64,000 bases of DNA, from contig NZ_PVTP01000001.1 of the NCBI RefSeq assembly GCF_003003285.1, positions 372,001 to 436,000 on the forward strand, in the 5' to 3' direction. How positions within the stretch are numbered: position 1 is the stretch's first letter; every line of letters begins with the position of its first letter. This stretch comes from Yoonia maritima. Its GTDB lineage: Bacteria; Pseudomonadota; Alphaproteobacteria; Rhodobacterales; Rhodobacteraceae. This document shows, in pieces, positions 1 to 10,984 of this stretch. The translations under genes were made by a program, and so were the position numbers. The notes below the pieces were generated by a model. The model searched no databases and was not told where the DNA came from. It saw nothing but the letters and a program-made list of their open reading frames with translations.

Positions 1-916
1 CAACAGCGTTCAGTTTTGGTGCATCTGTGATCGCCAGTGCGGCATCCATGGCGTCCATCACGCCAAGTTTGCGGTAATCCTCCATACTCAGATCGCGATC
101 CTCGGCATCAGGGTTTTTCCACGAGATCATAAAGACGGTGAAGCCTTTCCCAACCAGAAAGCGGACCAGTGAGTTGTGCGATGACAGGTCCAGAATGTAA
201 TACTTCATGATCCATGCAGGCACGATCAAGATTGGTTCGGGATGCACAGTTCCGGTCTCAGGGCTGTATTGGATCAGCTCGATCAGGGCATTGCGAAACA
301 CGACTTTGCCGGGTGCGGTGGCCAGATTGACGCCGACCTCGAACGCCTGCGGACTATCGTCTTGTGCGTATCCGTTTTTGCGCGCGATATCTTCGGATAA
401 GTGCTGCGACCCACGGATCAAATTCTGGCCACTCTGCGCAAAGGTTGCTGCAATCACATCAGGGTTCGTGGGCGCAAAATTCGATGGTGCACCTGCGTCA
501 ACCGTCAGGCCGGTAACAAACGCTATCAGGTTTTGATGTTCGGGTGTAACCCCGTGAACGCCCGTCGTTGCGTCCTGCCACCACTGCCAAGACTGCTGAT
601 GCGCTTGTGACCAGACGTTGAACGGGTAGTTCTGCCAGCCTTCGCCAGAAAACCGATGATCAGTTTCGGCCTCGAGCCGATCCACGCCAAGGCTGGTCGC
701 GCCAAGCGCTGACAGGTTCTGGAACGCCTGCGTAGCTAGTTGCAATTGCTTGCCCGGTGATGCGGCCAGATGGGTAGCCCAGTCCATCCATGCTTCAGCA
801 AGAACCGAAGGGGATAGTCCCGAAGTCGCCTTCGCAACATTTGCGTGGGCCATATGGTCAAGCGTTTGATAAAGAGTTTGTGGCTCTGATTTCGGTTTTT
901 TCTTGTCGGTCAACAT
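1..916 (-). CDS. phaC: Class I poly(3-hydroxyalkanoate) synthase, N-terminal part (runs off the window)
   Basis: PHA synthase polymerises hydroxyacyl-CoA into storage polyester at the granule surface. The visible 305 codons correspond to the N-terminal PhaC domain and the start of the alpha/beta hydrolase fold. The stretch reading ILIVPAWIMKYYILDL followed by NSLVRFLVGKGFTVF and SWKNPDAEDRDL is typical of class I enzymes. The catalytic Cys of the lipase-like box lies beyond base 1, so activity cannot be judged. The ATG at 916 is preceded by a good GAAGGAG-type ribosome site. It lies downstream of the N-ATPase operon on the same strand with a 114-nt gap that carries its own Crp/Fnr-like element, so it is probably separately regulated. 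Confidence 0.92.
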   Translation of the reverse strand, partial: MLTDKKKPKSEPQTLYQTLDHMAHANVAKATSGLSPSVLAEAWMDWATHLAASPGKQLQLATQAFQNLSALGATSLGVDRLEAETDHRFSGEGWQNYPFNVWSQAHQQSWQWWQDATTGVHGVTPEHQNLIAFVTGLTVDAGAPSNFAPTNPDVIAATFAQSGQNLIRGSQHLSEDIARKNGYAQDDSPQAFEVGVNLATAPGKVVFRNALIELIQYSPETGTVHPEPILIVPAWIMKYYILDLSSHNSLVRFLVGKGFTVFMISWKNPDAEDRDLSMEDYRKLGVMDAMDAALAITDAPKLNAV

Positions 917-989
917 GATGGCTCCTTCACGAAAGGCGCAAATTTGGCCTTCTTTGCCACCTCTCTAGTGTCCGTACCACAATGCGGCA

Positions 990-1003
990 TTGATACGGGT
1001 TAG
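990..1003 (-). promoter_or_regulatory. Crp/Fnr-like element upstream of phaC
   Basis: On the minus strand it reads CTAAC-CCGT-ATCAA; the plus strand shows TTGAT-ACGG-GTTAG. It lies 73 nt before the phaC start. One half is a perfect Fnr half-site (TTGAT/ATCAA); the other is the CTAAC variant shared by nine other sites in the first 28 kb. Function as an activator site is inferred. Confidence 0.6.
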
Positions 1004-1030
1004 TCTGTCGACAGGTCTGACGAAAATGAT

Positions 1031-1870
1031 TTATCCAGATCGGTCCTGGTTTGATGCAACACCGGTGCTTAGTTCTATGATTTCGGCTGTGATTGCTTCC
1101 TGCCGCACACGGCGCAATGTGGCCTGAAATGCATCCATCTCGCGCGCGATCTGGCGGCCTGCTGAGGTCATGGCTTCCATGCGCGCCTCGTTTTCGGCAG
1201 CGAACGCATGAAGGGCTGCTTTGCAGACCTGCGCTTTGAAGTACTCCTCGCCAAATGACGCAAGCAGGGTGTCACTTGGCAGTTGTGTCAAAGGCCGCTC
1301 GTCAGTGGTGGCCGCAAGACCCGACGGATCGACCGGAAATAGGCGCTGTCTGACAACGGCAGGGCGGCCACTTTTCCATCCTGTGAAGATGACATCGAGC
1401 GCGTCTATGCGGTCTTCACTAACAGCGCTGTAGATCGCAGTTGTTATCTGGTCTGCAAGTTTGGGAATCCCAGCCGTATGAGAGGGCAGGGGCGCTGTCC
1501 AATGCGAGTTAATGCCACGGGCCTTTGCGATGGACAGCCCGCGTGTCCCGATCAGGAACAGTGCCTCAGCGTCCCTTGCATCTATACTGTCCAGAACCCG
1601 CTCGGTGAACGCCCCTGCAAATCCCTGCTCTGCACAAAATATCAGTAAGCCTAAATTGGCTGCGTCCTGTTCAACGGGTGTTTTGTTCTCAGCCCCAATC
1701 ACACGTGACATCGCGCTTGCAATGGTCGCCGCATAACTATCAACCGCATCCACTTGAGTGCGGGCAACATGCGCCCGTGCGGCAGCGATGCCTTTCATTG
1801 CATTCACGACAGCCCCGAGATCGCGGATGCCGTCGATGCGGGCGCTGATATCGGCAAGCCGTTCGGTCAT
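1031..1870 (-). CDS. atpG: N-ATPase (Na+-translocating F-type ATPase) gamma subunit
   Basis: Central-stalk subunit of 279 residues, last gene of the atpDCQRBEFAG operon. The N-terminus ([19 protein letters not shown], then [15 protein letters not shown]) and the C-terminal [19 protein letters not shown] helix are the two long helices that form the rotor coiled coil. It overlaps atpA by 4 nt (ATGA), so translation is probably coupled. The sequence is diverged from housekeeping gamma subunits, as expected for the N-ATPase branch. No delta-subunit gene is present anywhere in the operon, which is a defining trait of this family. Confidence 0.9.
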   Translation of the reverse strand: MTERLADISARIDGIRDLGAVVNAMKGIAAARAHVARTQVDAVDSYAATIASAMSRVIGAENKTPVEQDAANLGLLIFCAEQGFAGAFTERVLDSIDARDAEALFLIGTRGLSIAKARGINSHWTAPLPSHTAGIPKLADQITTAIYSAVSEDRIDALDVIFTGWKSGRPAVVRQRLFPVDPSGLAATTDERPLTQLPSDTLLASFGEEYFKAQVCKAALHAFAAENEARMEAMTSAGRQIAREMDAFQATLRRVRQEAITAEIIELSTGVASNQDRSG

Positions 1871-3345
1871 TGCGGTGTATCGGGTTTGTCGTCCGCCAAA
1901 GTCGCGGCAAGGTTGGCCAGCGCGTCCATCAGCGTCTTGTCCGTCTCTCGAACCACGATTTCGGGTAGTGCAGCGCGGAATTTGGGCACTGCGACCAACG
2001 GCAAGATATCCAATAATCCCGCCTGCACGGCACGCATCAAAGAGACTTCATCATCCAGTCGGAACGGCATGTGTTGGGATTGCCGCAACGCTTCTCTGAT
2101 CCGCGCACCGCGTGTCAGTTGCGCACGCACGCGACCATCTGGCACGCCGCCAAAACGGGTAAACACCTCCAACTCCAAGAATTGTGCGTAGTCCAGCCGC
2201 AAGGTGCCTGCCGCATTGCGCAATGCGGGTGCCTGCGTTTTGCCGCCCACGCGACTGACGCTCAGGCCTACATCCACGGCGGGTTTCTGGCCTTGATGGA
2301 ACAAGGCAGCATCCAGCACGATCTGGCCGTCTGTGATCGAGATGAGGTTGGTCGGAATATAGGCCGACAGATTGCCCGAATCCGTCTCAGCGATTGGCAA
2401 GGCGGTGAGGGAACCACCACCACGCGCCTTTGAAAGCTTGGCGGCCCGTTCCAAAAGGCGTGCATGGATATAGAAGACATCGCCCGGATAGGCCTCACGC
2501 CCTGGTGACTGACGGGTCAGTAAGGCGATTTCTCGGTGGGTGGCGGCGTGTTTGGACAAATCATCAATCACGATCAGCGCATGCTGACCCTTGTCGCGGA
2601 AATGTTCGGCCATTGTCATACCGGCATAGGGTGCGATCCACTGCAAACCGGGTGCCTCGGATGATCCGGCCACGACCACGATGCAGCGCGCGAAATCGCC
2701 GTGGCGCTCAAGCGCGTCAATGGCACGGCGCACGCTGGATGTCTTTTGGCCCACGGCCACATAAATGCAGATCATGTCACTGTGCGCTTGGGCAATCAGC
2801 GCATCGATAGCCAGCGTTGTCTTGCCTGTGGAATGATCGCCAACAATCAACTCGCGCTGCCCACGTCCAAGCGCGAATAGGGTGTCTACAACCACAACCC
2901 CGGTTTGGACGGGTTCCGTGACAAGATCACGTTCGATAATGGAAGGAGCGGGGCGTTCAATGGGCAGATGCATTGTGGCATTGATCGGCCCTTTGCCATC
3001 AAGCGGGCGACCGAGTGGATCAACGACACGGCCCAAAAGCGCATCGCCGGTCGGCACATTCACAACCTCTCCTGTGCCAAAAACCGCGTCGCCGGCTTGG
3101 ACTTCGGTGGCCGCGTCCAGCAATACGCAGCCGATTAGATCAGGGTCAAGCACGCGGGCGAAACCTGTTTGACCGCCTTCAAAGCGCAGAACCTCATCAA
3201 GGGCGACGTCCCGCAGGCCAGAAATCATGGCAACGCCGTCGCTAATTTCTTCAACCCTGCCTTTGTGGCTGGTGCGGGGGACAAGGGAAACGGATTTGAG
3301 TACGTCCTGGGTGGAGCGAACCCAATGGGGCGCATCATGTGGCAT
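1867..3345 (-). CDS. atpA: N-ATPase alpha subunit
   Basis: Non-catalytic nucleotide-binding subunit of the F1-like hexamer, 492 residues. The P-loop is at residues 169-176 (GDHSTGKT), where housekeeping alpha subunits usually read GDRQTGKT. The beta-barrel, nucleotide-binding and C-terminal helical domains are all present, ending in a helical region with [11 protein letters not shown]. The start overlaps the end of atpF by 11 nt and the stop overlaps atpG by 4 nt. The start ATG at 3345 is the only one giving a normal-length N-terminus. Confidence 0.93.
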   Translation of the reverse strand: MPHDAPHWVRSTQDVLKSVSLVPRTSHKGRVEEISDGVAMISGLRDVALDEVLRFEGGQTGFARVLDPDLIGCVLLDAATEVQAGDAVFGTGEVVNVPTGDALLGRVVDPLGRPLDGKGPINATMHLPIERPAPSIIERDLVTEPVQTGVVVVDTLFALGRGQRELIVGDHSTGKTTLAIDALIAQAHSDMICIYVAVGQKTSSVRRAIDALERHGDFARCIVVVAGSSEAPGLQWIAPYAGMTMAEHFRDKGQHALIVIDDLSKHAATHREIALLTRQSPGREAYPGDVFYIHARLLERAAKLSKARGGGSLTALPIAETDSGNLSAYIPTNLISITDGQIVLDAALFHQGQKPAVDVGLSVSRVGGKTQAPALRNAAGTLRLDYAQFLELEVFTRFGGVPDGRVRAQLTRGARIREALRQSQHMPFRLDDEVSLMRAVQAGLLDILPLVAVPKFRAALPEIVVRETDKTLMDALANLAATLADDKPDTPQ

Positions 3346-4069
3346 CGCGCACCGCCTTTTGGATTTGTTTTAAATCCGCCTGCCAAGAGTTGTGCAGCAC
3401 GAAATGCGGACTGCGCAATTCCAGCCCGCCAATCAGGTCAGGGTCGGTGCTGAATTTCAGATCAGCTTTGCCGCCAAGGGCTGTTTGGACCACCTTATTA
3501 GTGTTGCTTTGCTCGGCACCCAATGCAGTTGCCGTGACGATCTCGATCCCCTTTGGGTCGTCTAACACGGCGGTAAGATCGGCAGGAGGTATCTTTGCGA
3601 TGGCCTCAGTCAGCTGTGACAGAAACGCAGACTGAGTGGCATTGCAGTTTAACCGCTCCAGAAGTTTGGCTGCGATCTTCATTGCCAAATCAGCGGCTTG
3701 GGCTTCATTGGCCTTTTGCGCAGCGTCACGATCTTGCACGATCGTCGTTTTTGCGGTCGCCAACATCGCATCAGCCTTGACGCGCGCCTCAGTCAGGGTT
3801 GCCTTTGTCGCTGTTGCAGCCTCCTTTTGCGCGGCGTCAAGTGTGGCACTCCGCTCTGCGGCAATGCCTGCGCGAGCTTGTGTTGCCTCCTCCAGCGCCC
3901 GATCAGCCTTAGCCTGCGTTGCCTTGGACGCGTCAATCAGTGATGTGGCTGTATCCTGACGCTTCGCAATTGCAGCGGCGACGGGACGCCAAAAGACGTG
4001 TGACAAAAGCCACATAAGGATTAGGACGTTGACGGCTTGCAGACCCAGTCCCCAAAAGTCGATTGTCAT
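3335..4069 (-). CDS. atpF: N-ATPase b subunit (peripheral stalk)
   Basis: Membrane-anchored stator subunit, 244 residues, longer than the usual 160-180-residue b subunit. One N-terminal membrane segment (residues about 8-28) is followed by a long Ala/Glu/Lys-rich coiled-coil region (about 40-150) and a globular C-terminal part ending near residue 244. The extra C-terminal length may replace the missing delta subunit; this is inference from the operon lacking delta. It begins 4 nt after atpE and overlaps atpA. Confidence 0.88.
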   Translation of the reverse strand: MTIDFWGLGLQAVNVLILMWLLSHVFWRPVAAAIAKRQDTATSLIDASKATQAKADRALEEATQARAGIAAERSATLDAAQKEAATATKATLTEARVKADAMLATAKTTIVQDRDAAQKANEAQAADLAMKIAAKLLERLNCNATQSAFLSQLTEAIAKIPPADLTAVLDDPKGIEIVTATALGAEQSNTNKVVQTALGGKADLKFSTDPDLIGGLELRSPHFVLHNSWQADLKQIQKAVRDAT

Positions 4070-4073
4070 GCCC

Positions 4074-4319
4074 TCAGCCCAACAAAGGGTTGGCGAAAAG
4101 CAGCAGCAGCGCGATCACCAGACAATAGATCGCTGTGGTCTCGATCATCGCCAGCCCAACAAATAGCGTGCGCGATATGGTGTTTGCGGCTTCTGGTTGA
4201 CGCGCAATGGCCTCCATCGCAGCGGCGACGGCGCGGCCTTCGGCAAGGGCGGGGCCAAGGGCCCCAAAAGCAACGGCAAAGGCGGCCCCAAAGATGCTGG
4301 CAAGTGCGAGATAATCCAT
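4074..4319 (-). CDS. atpE: N-ATPase c subunit (Na+-binding rotor ring)
   Basis: Two-helix hairpin of 81 residues with the polar loop ARQPEAA. Helix 1 carries Glu27 (PALAEGRAV) and helix 2 carries Glu60-Thr61 and Tyr65 (MIETTAIY). A carboxylate in both helices plus the Glu-Thr/Ser...Tyr set is the ligand pattern known for Na+-binding c subunits of N-ATPases; H+-specific rings lack it. Na+ coupling is therefore a strong inference. The start overlaps the atpB stop by one base (TAATG), indicating coupled translation. Confidence 0.92.
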   Translation of the reverse strand: MDYLALASIFGAAFAVAFGALGPALAEGRAVAAAMEAIARQPEAANTISRTLFVGLAMIETTAIYCLVIALLLLFANPLLG

Positions 4320-5008
4320 TAATTTTCCTGTCTTTTAGGGTTGAGGCGCTGGCCGTCCTCAACCGTGGATGTGATGAAAACCATCGCCAGAACGGCAAAG
4401 ATATAGGCCTGAACCAGCCCGGTCAGCAGATCGAGCGCCATCAGCGGGATCGGCACCAGAAGGCCCGCGAGTGAGGCCACAATGCCAACAACGAAAACGC
4501 CACTCATTATATTTCCGAAAAGGCGCACAAACATCGAAAACACGCGCGTCAGGCTTTGTAGGATGTTCAGCGGGATCATGATCGGATTGGGGGCCGCGAA
4601 AGATTTGAGATAGCCACCAATTCCGCTGCCACTTATTCCGAACCAGATGACCGACACAAAGACGAGGGCAGCTAAAGCTGCGTCAGTTTCCAAGCCCGCT
4701 GTTGGAGGCTCTACCCCCGGAATGAGCGACGACCAGTTCGCCACAAGGATGAACAGAAACAACGTCCCGATGAAGCTGCGATAGGGTGCGGGAGACGCGC
4801 CGGTTGTCTCGTTGATTTGGGTGTCGAGCGTGGTGATGATCAGTTCTAGTGCGGCCTGACGTTTGGTCGGGAAAAGCGCTAGCCGCCGTGTTGATATGAA
4901 AGCACCCGCAACCAAAACCACCATGATCACCCATGTCGTGACAATCGCTTGTGTGATCGTAAACGGCCCCAACTGAAACAAGACGGTGGACTCCAGCGGC
5001 GACATCAT
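4319..5008 (-). CDS. atpB: N-ATPase a subunit
   Basis: Membrane stator subunit that forms the ion half-channels next to the c ring, 229 residues with five to six hydrophobic segments. The essential arginine is in SMFVRLFGN; the last helix reads [15 protein letters not shown]. The reading frame is open to 5053, but ATG 5008 is preferred: it has an AAGGAAG ribosome site 5 nt upstream and forms an ATGA overlap with the atpR stop, matching the coupling seen at every other junction of this operon. Confidence 0.9.
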   Translation of the reverse strand: MMSPLESTVLFQLGPFTITQAIVTTWVIMVVLVAGAFISTRRLALFPTKRQAALELIITTLDTQINETTGASPAPYRSFIGTLFLFILVANWSSLIPGVEPPTAGLETDAALAALVFVSVIWFGISGSGIGGYLKSFAAPNPIMIPLNILQSLTRVFSMFVRLFGNIMSGVFVVGIVASLAGLLVPIPLMALDLLTGLVQAYIFAVLAMVFITSTVEDGQRLNPKRQEN

Positions 5009-5295
5009 ATCGCTTCCTTTTGCATCCGGTACAGCATCAGAGCCTTGGCACATAGCAATCCCGCGAATGTCGCCAGCAATGCAAACCCGCCAGCAAGAAC
5101 CGCGATGAAAAATCCCGTGACCAACAAGGACAAACGCCCCAACGTCAGGGCCAATCCCAGCAGTGGCTGGCCATCTTGCACAATCAGATCGGCCGTCGCA
5201 CGCAGGGCGCGGAAATAGCCATATCCGATGAACAGCCCTGCGAGAAAACAGACAGGCAGGGTGATGAGTAAGGGGATAGCTGATAGGTCAATCAT
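5005..5295 (-). CDS. atpR: N-ATPase accessory membrane protein AtpR
   Basis: Small membrane protein of 96 residues with three hydrophobic segments (about 5-27, 45-65 and 67-85). AtpR is found only in N-ATPase operons, between atpQ and atpB, and is thought to help assemble the c ring or a subunit; its exact role is unproven. The open frame extends to 5337, but ATG 5295 (MIDLSAIPLL) gives the ATGA overlap with the atpQ stop and the normal family length. Confidence 0.85.
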   Translation of the reverse strand: MIDLSAIPLLITLPVCFLAGLFIGYGYFRALRATADLIVQDGQPLLGLALTLGRLSLLVTGFFIAVLAGGFALLATFAGLLCAKALMLYRMQKEAI

Positions 5296-5569
5296 TCTGC
5301 GTTCATCCATTTCCATGCGGTCCAGCCGCCAAGGCACAGGCCGAGCAGCATCAAAGGTGCGCTCCAGAAGATGCCAGTTTCAAAGTGCCCATCCAGCCAG
5401 CGGCCCAAGAAAAGCCCTGCCAAAGTCGGGACCACAAAGATCCACCCCAGCACCCCAATCTGCGCCAGCCGCAGGCCGACAGACATGTCGCCGTCCCGCA
5501 ACCACCGCGCACGTCGGTCACGGCGCAAGCGGGTTTGGACAACCAGCGGGTCTTCGTCATGTGCCCCGG

Positions 5570-5573
<4 letters not shown>
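5292..5573 (-). CDS. atpQ: N-ATPase AtpI-like membrane protein AtpQ
   Basis: 93 residues with a basic N-terminus (RLRRDRRARWLR) and two transmembrane helices: VGLRLAQIGVLGWIFVVPT, and one starting near IFWSAPLMLL. AtpI-type proteins act as assembly chaperones of the c ring in F-ATPases. The motif GLFLGRWLD between the helices is typical of AtpI/AtpQ. It overlaps atpC and atpR by 4 nt each. Confidence 0.86.
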
Positions 5574-7542
<1,969 letters not shown>

Positions 7543-7556
7543 CTAACCCTGATCAG
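7543..7556 (+). promoter_or_regulatory. Crp/Fnr-like element upstream of the cupin gene
   Basis: Plus strand CTAAC-CCTG-ATCAG, 74 nt before the cupin GTG. It points the other way from the copy at 7486-7499, so each divergent gene appears to have its own site. Confidence 0.6.
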
Positions 7557-7630
7557 TCCGTCACCTCGCGGTTTGATGCAAACATAGGCTGCGGCGCTGT
7601 TTCAGGTCGCGCAAATGACGGAGGTTTGTT

Positions 7631-8050
7631 GTGATCGGATTTACAGGAAATATCGAAGAGCTGACGGAAGAGAACGCGAATTTTAGGCGTGTTCTTTATT
7701 CCGGAACCAAGTTGCAATTGGTTTTGATGTCACTTGAACCAGGTGAAGAGATTGGCGGCGAAATTCATGCCGACACTGATCAGTTCTTTCGCTTTGAAGA
7801 CGGCGAAGGGCGGCTGGTGATTGATGGCAAAACGCATAAGGTAGGCCCCGGTGATGGTGTCATTGTGCCTGCGGGCGCTCATCATAACGTGATCTGCACA
7901 GGGCATGATGCGCTTAAGCTCTACACAATTTACGGCCCATCGCATCACCAGGATCAACTTGTCCAGAAAACGAAAGCCGAGGCCAATACATCGGATGAAG
8001 CGTTCGGGGGCCAGCCGACCGAACAAGTGGCTGAGACCGTCAGGGTCTAG
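7631..8050 (+). CDS. Single-domain cupin protein
   Basis: 139 residues forming one cupin beta-barrel. The first motif reads GGEIHADTDQFFRFEDGEG and the second reads PGDGVIVPAGAHHNV, so His residues and acidic residues that usually bind a metal are present. The C-terminal 35 residues are hydrophilic and probably flexible. The GTG start is supported by a GGAGG ribosome site 7 nt upstream. Substrate is unknown; such small cupins are often found in stress gene sets. It heads a plus-strand run with the small membrane protein and the truncated haemoglobin. Confidence 0.85.
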   Translation: MIGFTGNIEELTEENANFRRVLYSGTKLQLVLMSLEPGEEIGGEIHADTDQFFRFEDGEGRLVIDGKTHKVGPGDGVIVPAGAHHNVICTGHDALKLYTIYGPSHHQDQLVQKTKAEANTSDEAFGGQPTEQVAETVRV

Positions 8051-8092
8051 GAGCCGAATTTTCGCGAAAATGTGGACAAAGGAATGCAACCA

Positions 8093-8248
8093 ATGAGACT
8101 TGCTGAGGCTTTTTTATGGCCGGGAACGAAGGTCTGCGAATATCTAGGGATAGACCCGGAAAGTGACGCAAGCCTGATCCGCTGGATGGTGAACACACTT
8201 GTTTACCTTGTAGCGAGCCTGATTGTTGTATGGATCGTCGTCGCGTGA
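8093..8248 (+). CDS. Small membrane protein, 51 residues, unrecognised
   Basis: ATG 8093 with AAGGA 9 nt upstream starts a 51-residue protein. Residues 1-28 are mixed (MRLAEAFLWPGTKVCEYLG, then acidic IDPESD) and residues about 29-51 form one strongly hydrophobic helix ending in WIVVA. No family is recognised. It sits 42 nt after the cupin and ends 2 nt before the preferred start of the truncated haemoglobin, so the three genes are probably co-transcribed. A role in docking or modulating the haemoglobin is possible but unsupported. Confidence 0.55.
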   Translation: MRLAEAFLWPGTKVCEYLGIDPESDASLIRWMVNTLVYLVASLIVVWIVVA

Positions 8249-8250
8249 CC

Positions 8251-8652
8251 ATGCCGCCCCGCATTCCCGTCAGTCCTGCGCAGATTGACCGTGTCGTGAC
8301 GCAATTCTACGCCCGCGTGCGCGCTGATCCGATACTTGGGCCGGTGTTTGCAGCCCATGTGTCTGACTGGCGGCCACATGAAGAAAAGATTGGTCGATTT
8401 TGGCGCAACGCCTTGCTGCTGCAAAGGTGTTATGACGGCAACCCGATGCAAGTGCACCGCGCTGCCGGTGACGTTAAACCGGCGCACTTTACGGTTTGGT
8501 TGGCACTGTTCGATGCTGTGTTAGAACAGGAACTGCCCACGCCGTTGGCACAGGCATGGTCGGCTCTCGCCCACCGGATTGGCCGTGGGTTGCGTTATGG
8601 GCTTCCAAGCGAAAGTACTATGGCTGACGCGCCATTTCTGGGTGAGGCGTGA
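8251..8652 (+). CDS. Group III truncated haemoglobin
   Basis: Haem protein of 133 residues with the group III truncated-globin pattern. IDRVVTQFYARVRADPILGPVF forms helices A/B, then DWRPHEEKIGRFWRNALL and YDGNPMQVHRA. The proximal-His segment is VKPAHFTVWLALF, and the end is IGRGLRYGL. Group III globins bind O2/NO and are linked to microaerobic or nitrosative stress. The frame is open from ATG 8230, but that start overlaps the upstream small gene; ATG 8251 begins 3 nt after its stop and gives the usual length. Confidence 0.86.
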   Translation: MPPRIPVSPAQIDRVVTQFYARVRADPILGPVFAAHVSDWRPHEEKIGRFWRNALLLQRCYDGNPMQVHRAAGDVKPAHFTVWLALFDAVLEQELPTPLAQAWSALAHRIGRGLRYGLPSESTMADAPFLGEA

Positions 8653-8723
8653 GCGCTGCCAACTTCACAGTGTGCGGAAAACACCGGTCCTCTTTTGGGC
8701 CAATGTGCTTTTCTTGCCGTGTA

Positions 8724-8906
8724 TTAGACCGGCACGTTGTCAAACAGATCATCCCCGAGACCTTGTGGGCCAGCGGCCCGTGCAGTCTTTGTCGGTGTCT
8801 CCGGATCAAGCAGATCAGTGACACCCTTTTTGCGGTCAACTTCGGGGGTAACGTCCTTTTGGCCTTTAATCTTCTTCATCTTTTCTTCTAGGTCGTTGAA
8901 GCTCAT
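8724..8906 (-). CDS. Short charged hypothetical protein (60 residues)
   Basis: From ATG 8906 a 60-residue hydrophilic protein begins MSFNDLEEKMKKIKGQKDV and ends DDLFDNVPV. It has no membrane segment and no recognised domain; the N-terminal 25 residues could form a charged helix. The frame is open further (to 8969) but that extension is less protein-like. It shares the intergenic region with cbpA, which carries a Crp/Fnr-like element at 9092-9105. The ribosome site is weak (GTGAG), so expression is uncertain. Confidence 0.5.
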   Translation of the reverse strand: MSFNDLEEKMKKIKGQKDVTPEVDRKKGVTDLLDPETPTKTARAAGPQGLGDDLFDNVPV

Positions 8907-9091
8907 GGCGTTCTCACTTTCATGTTCGTTTGGATGTTGCGCTCCCTTGCGACAAGGCAGCCACGTCAATCATGCGCGCGATGAAAGTGGTGGGCACTAA
9001 TTCAGGTTATGATGCGTCCAGATAGTTTGGATTTTTCGGGCGCAATCGCACCCGCGCTTGACCGGAAAATCGGCCTAGAGCTGCCTGCATC

Positions 9092-9105
9092 TTAACTTCG
9101 ATCAG
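9092..9105 (+). promoter_or_regulatory. Crp/Fnr-like element upstream of cbpA
   Basis: TTAAC-TTCG-ATCAG, 87 nt before the cbpA ATG and 185 nt before the divergent 60-residue gene. It matches the shared YTAAY-N4-ATCAR pattern at all positions. Confidence 0.5.
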
Positions 9106-9192
9106 TAAAAACCGTTTAGTTTTGTGGCACCACAATAGTGTTCAGACCGCACGATTTATGTTCCCGCTGTTGGTCGAAAAGAAGGTGTCTCT

Positions 9193-10122
9193 ATGCTTCA
9201 TGATCCCTACGCGGCCTTAGGTTTGGCGAAAACGGCCACCGCAGACGACATCAAGAAGGCGTATCGCAAGCTGGTGCGGACAAGTCATCCTGATTTGAAT
9301 CCCGATGACGCAGATGCGGAAAAACGGTTCAAGGCAATTTCAGCGGCCTATGACATTTTGAAAGATACCGAAACACGCGCACGTTTCGATGCAGGCGAAA
9401 TTGATGGGCTTGGCGCAGAGCAAGCGCCACGACAGTATTACCGCGACTTCGCGGATGCGCCCCAGAATGCCTATCAACACAGAGATGGCTTTGGGTCAGA
9501 CGTGGACCCTGCCGATATCTTTGCTGAAATATTGCGCAATCGGGGGCGGACAAGCGCGGGTGATTTCCAGTCGCCCGGCGCACATGCGCGCTTTACGTTG
9601 GAGGTCCCTTTCTTGGATGCGGCAAAAGGCACGCAGACCCGTATCACCCTTCCGACAGGTCAAAGTCTTTCTGTGAAGATCCCGCCGGGCACAGAAGACG
9701 GTCAGACCTTGCGGCTGCGCGGCAAGGGTTCTGTGGGCTTTGGCGGCGGACCGAACGGTGATGCACTGATCACCATTCTTGTGCAGCCCCATCCGCATTT
9801 CCAGCGCGATGGCAATGATATCCTTGTGACCCTGCCCATTACCTTCGACGAGGCCATTCTGGGCGGCAAGGTGACCGCACCCACAATTGACGGCCCTGTC
9901 GAAGTCAAAATTCCGGCAAATGCAAGTTCGGGGCGGGTTCTGCGCTTGCGTGGTCGTGGTGTCGCGCGTGCAGGGACTAAGGCGAAAGGCGACCAAAAGA
10001 TCACATTAAAGATCGTCGTATCAACAGACCCCGATGAAGCCCTGCGCGCATTTCTATTGGACTGGCGCACGTCGCAGTCTTTCGACCCAAGGGCAGACCT
10101 TATGAAAGGGACGGGCGCATGA
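9193..10122 (+). CDS. cbpA: CbpA-type DnaJ co-chaperone
   Basis: 309 residues: N-terminal J domain (about 4-68) with the HPD motif at 32-34 that stimulates DnaK ATPase, a short linker, and two DnaJ-C substrate-binding barrels (about 120-295; GARFTLEVPFLDAAKG, KIPPGTEDGQTLRLRGKG). No CxxCxGxG zinc-finger repeats are present, which identifies the CbpA (class B/II) type instead of DnaJ proper. AAGAAGG ribosome site before ATG 9193. It overlaps cbpM by 4 nt, the standard cbpAM arrangement of stationary-phase and stress chaperones. Confidence 0.92.
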   Translation: MLHDPYAALGLAKTATADDIKKAYRKLVRTSHPDLNPDDADAEKRFKAISAAYDILKDTETRARFDAGEIDGLGAEQAPRQYYRDFADAPQNAYQHRDGFGSDVDPADIFAEILRNRGRTSAGDFQSPGAHARFTLEVPFLDAAKGTQTRITLPTGQSLSVKIPPGTEDGQTLRLRGKGSVGFGGGPNGDALITILVQPHPHFQRDGNDILVTLPITFDEAILGGKVTAPTIDGPVEVKIPANASSGRVLRLRGRGVARAGTKAKGDQKITLKIVVSTDPDEALRAFLLDWRTSQSFDPRADLMKGTGA

Positions 10123-10448
10123 CAGACCGGTTTTCAGAAGACGACGTGGTAATGACCGTCACACGTTTGACCCGCAGACAGCTTGTGCGTTTCATCGAAG
10201 GCAATTTTATCAAACCGCAGCTTGCACCCACAGGATATGTCTTTCGTCAGATCGACATCGCCCGCCTGGAACTGCTGTGTGACTTATCCATGGATCTTGA
10301 TCTGGACGAGACCGGACTTGGCATCGTGATTTCGTTGATTGATCAATTGCATACAGCTCGGCAAGATCTTGCAGTTTTGGCACGGGCGGTCGACAATTTG
10401 CCACCAAAAGTGCGCTCTGGCGTGTTGGCATCGCTAGGACAGACCTGA
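10119..10448 (+). CDS. cbpM: Chaperone modulator CbpM
   Basis: 109 residues with a MerR-like helix-turn-helix core (VTRLTRRQLVRFIEGNFIKPQ, then FRQIDIARLELLCDL) followed by a helical C-terminus. CbpM binds the CbpA J domain and prevents its interaction with DnaK; it is a protein modulator and not a classical DNA-binding regulator. The ATGA overlap with cbpA supports coupled translation and a fixed ratio of the two proteins. Confidence 0.85.
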   Translation: MTDRFSEDDVVMTVTRLTRRQLVRFIEGNFIKPQLAPTGYVFRQIDIARLELLCDLSMDLDLDETGLGIVISLIDQLHTARQDLAVLARAVDNLPPKVRSGVLASLGQT

Positions 10449-10463
10449 GCCGCCTCAAACGGA

Positions 10464-10835
10464 CTATTTACTGGCCGTCAGCCAAACCTCGGCCGCGTCG
10501 CGTTCGTGCATCTCAAAACTCTTGATCTCCAGACCGGGAAGAAGCGCACCCTCAACTTCGGAGGCCTTTCTAAGCCAATTTGAATCGCTCAAAAGAGCGC
10601 ATCTATCGAATTTGGACAAAAGGCGAAATAGGCTTGGCAGGCGTGCCACCTCAACGCCAATCGCACCTAGTGTCGGCAACGAGAAATCTGAAATCTCATA
10701 AAGCATTTGTCCATTGTGCACGTCTTTCGACTGTTCAATCAGACTATCCAAAGCGGCAGCCATTTCAATCGCGTCAATCTTGCCACTGAGTTCAATATCC
10801 ACGCGGTCATCAGATCTCTTGGTGATTTTCAACAT
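10464..10835 (-). CDS. SpoIIAA-like (STAS-fold) protein
   Basis: 123 residues from ATG 10835 (an upstream TTG at 10841 is also in frame; AGGA precedes the ATG). The sequence pattern LKITKRSDDRVDIELSGKID, a central MLYEISDFSLP strand and the C-terminal FEMHERDAAEVWLTA match SpoIIAA-like proteins (PF11964 type), a STAS fold that binds small ligands or partners, often in stress regulons. It converges on cbpM with a 15-nt gap and is divergent from the HlyD-type exporter gene, sharing the promoter region with the 10889 element. Confidence 0.75.
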   Translation of the reverse strand: MLKITKRSDDRVDIELSGKIDAIEMAAALDSLIEQSKDVHNGQMLYEISDFSLPTLGAIGVEVARLPSLFRLLSKFDRCALLSDSNWLRKASEVEGALLPGLEIKSFEMHERDAAEVWLTASK

Positions 10836-10888
10836 GCTCAATTTCCTTTGCTTTGCGCTGGATATTGCACAGTTCTGTGCGCGCGATG

Positions 10889-10902
10889 CTAATCGAGATC
10901 AA
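10889..10902 (+). promoter_or_regulatory. Crp/Fnr-like element upstream of the HlyD-DevC-DevA operon
   Basis: CTAAT-CGAG-ATCAA, 82 nt before the exporter operon start at 10985 and 53 nt before the divergent SpoIIAA-like gene. Right half-site is a perfect Fnr half-site. Confidence 0.55.
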
Positions 10903-10984
10903 TCCGGTATCTTCGCGACAGTCGTAAGGCAGTGGGTGACACAAGGCTTTCTTGATGACGCCTTATTAAGGATTGGACCGCACA

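Noticed and set aside
1754..2191. Long open frames on the plus strand opposite atpG/atpA
   Set aside because: They are antisense shadows of well-supported ATPase genes, with no ribosome sites or recognisable domains.
4037..4474. Open frame opposite atpE/atpB
   Set aside because: Arg/Gln-rich shadow of the c and a subunit genes.
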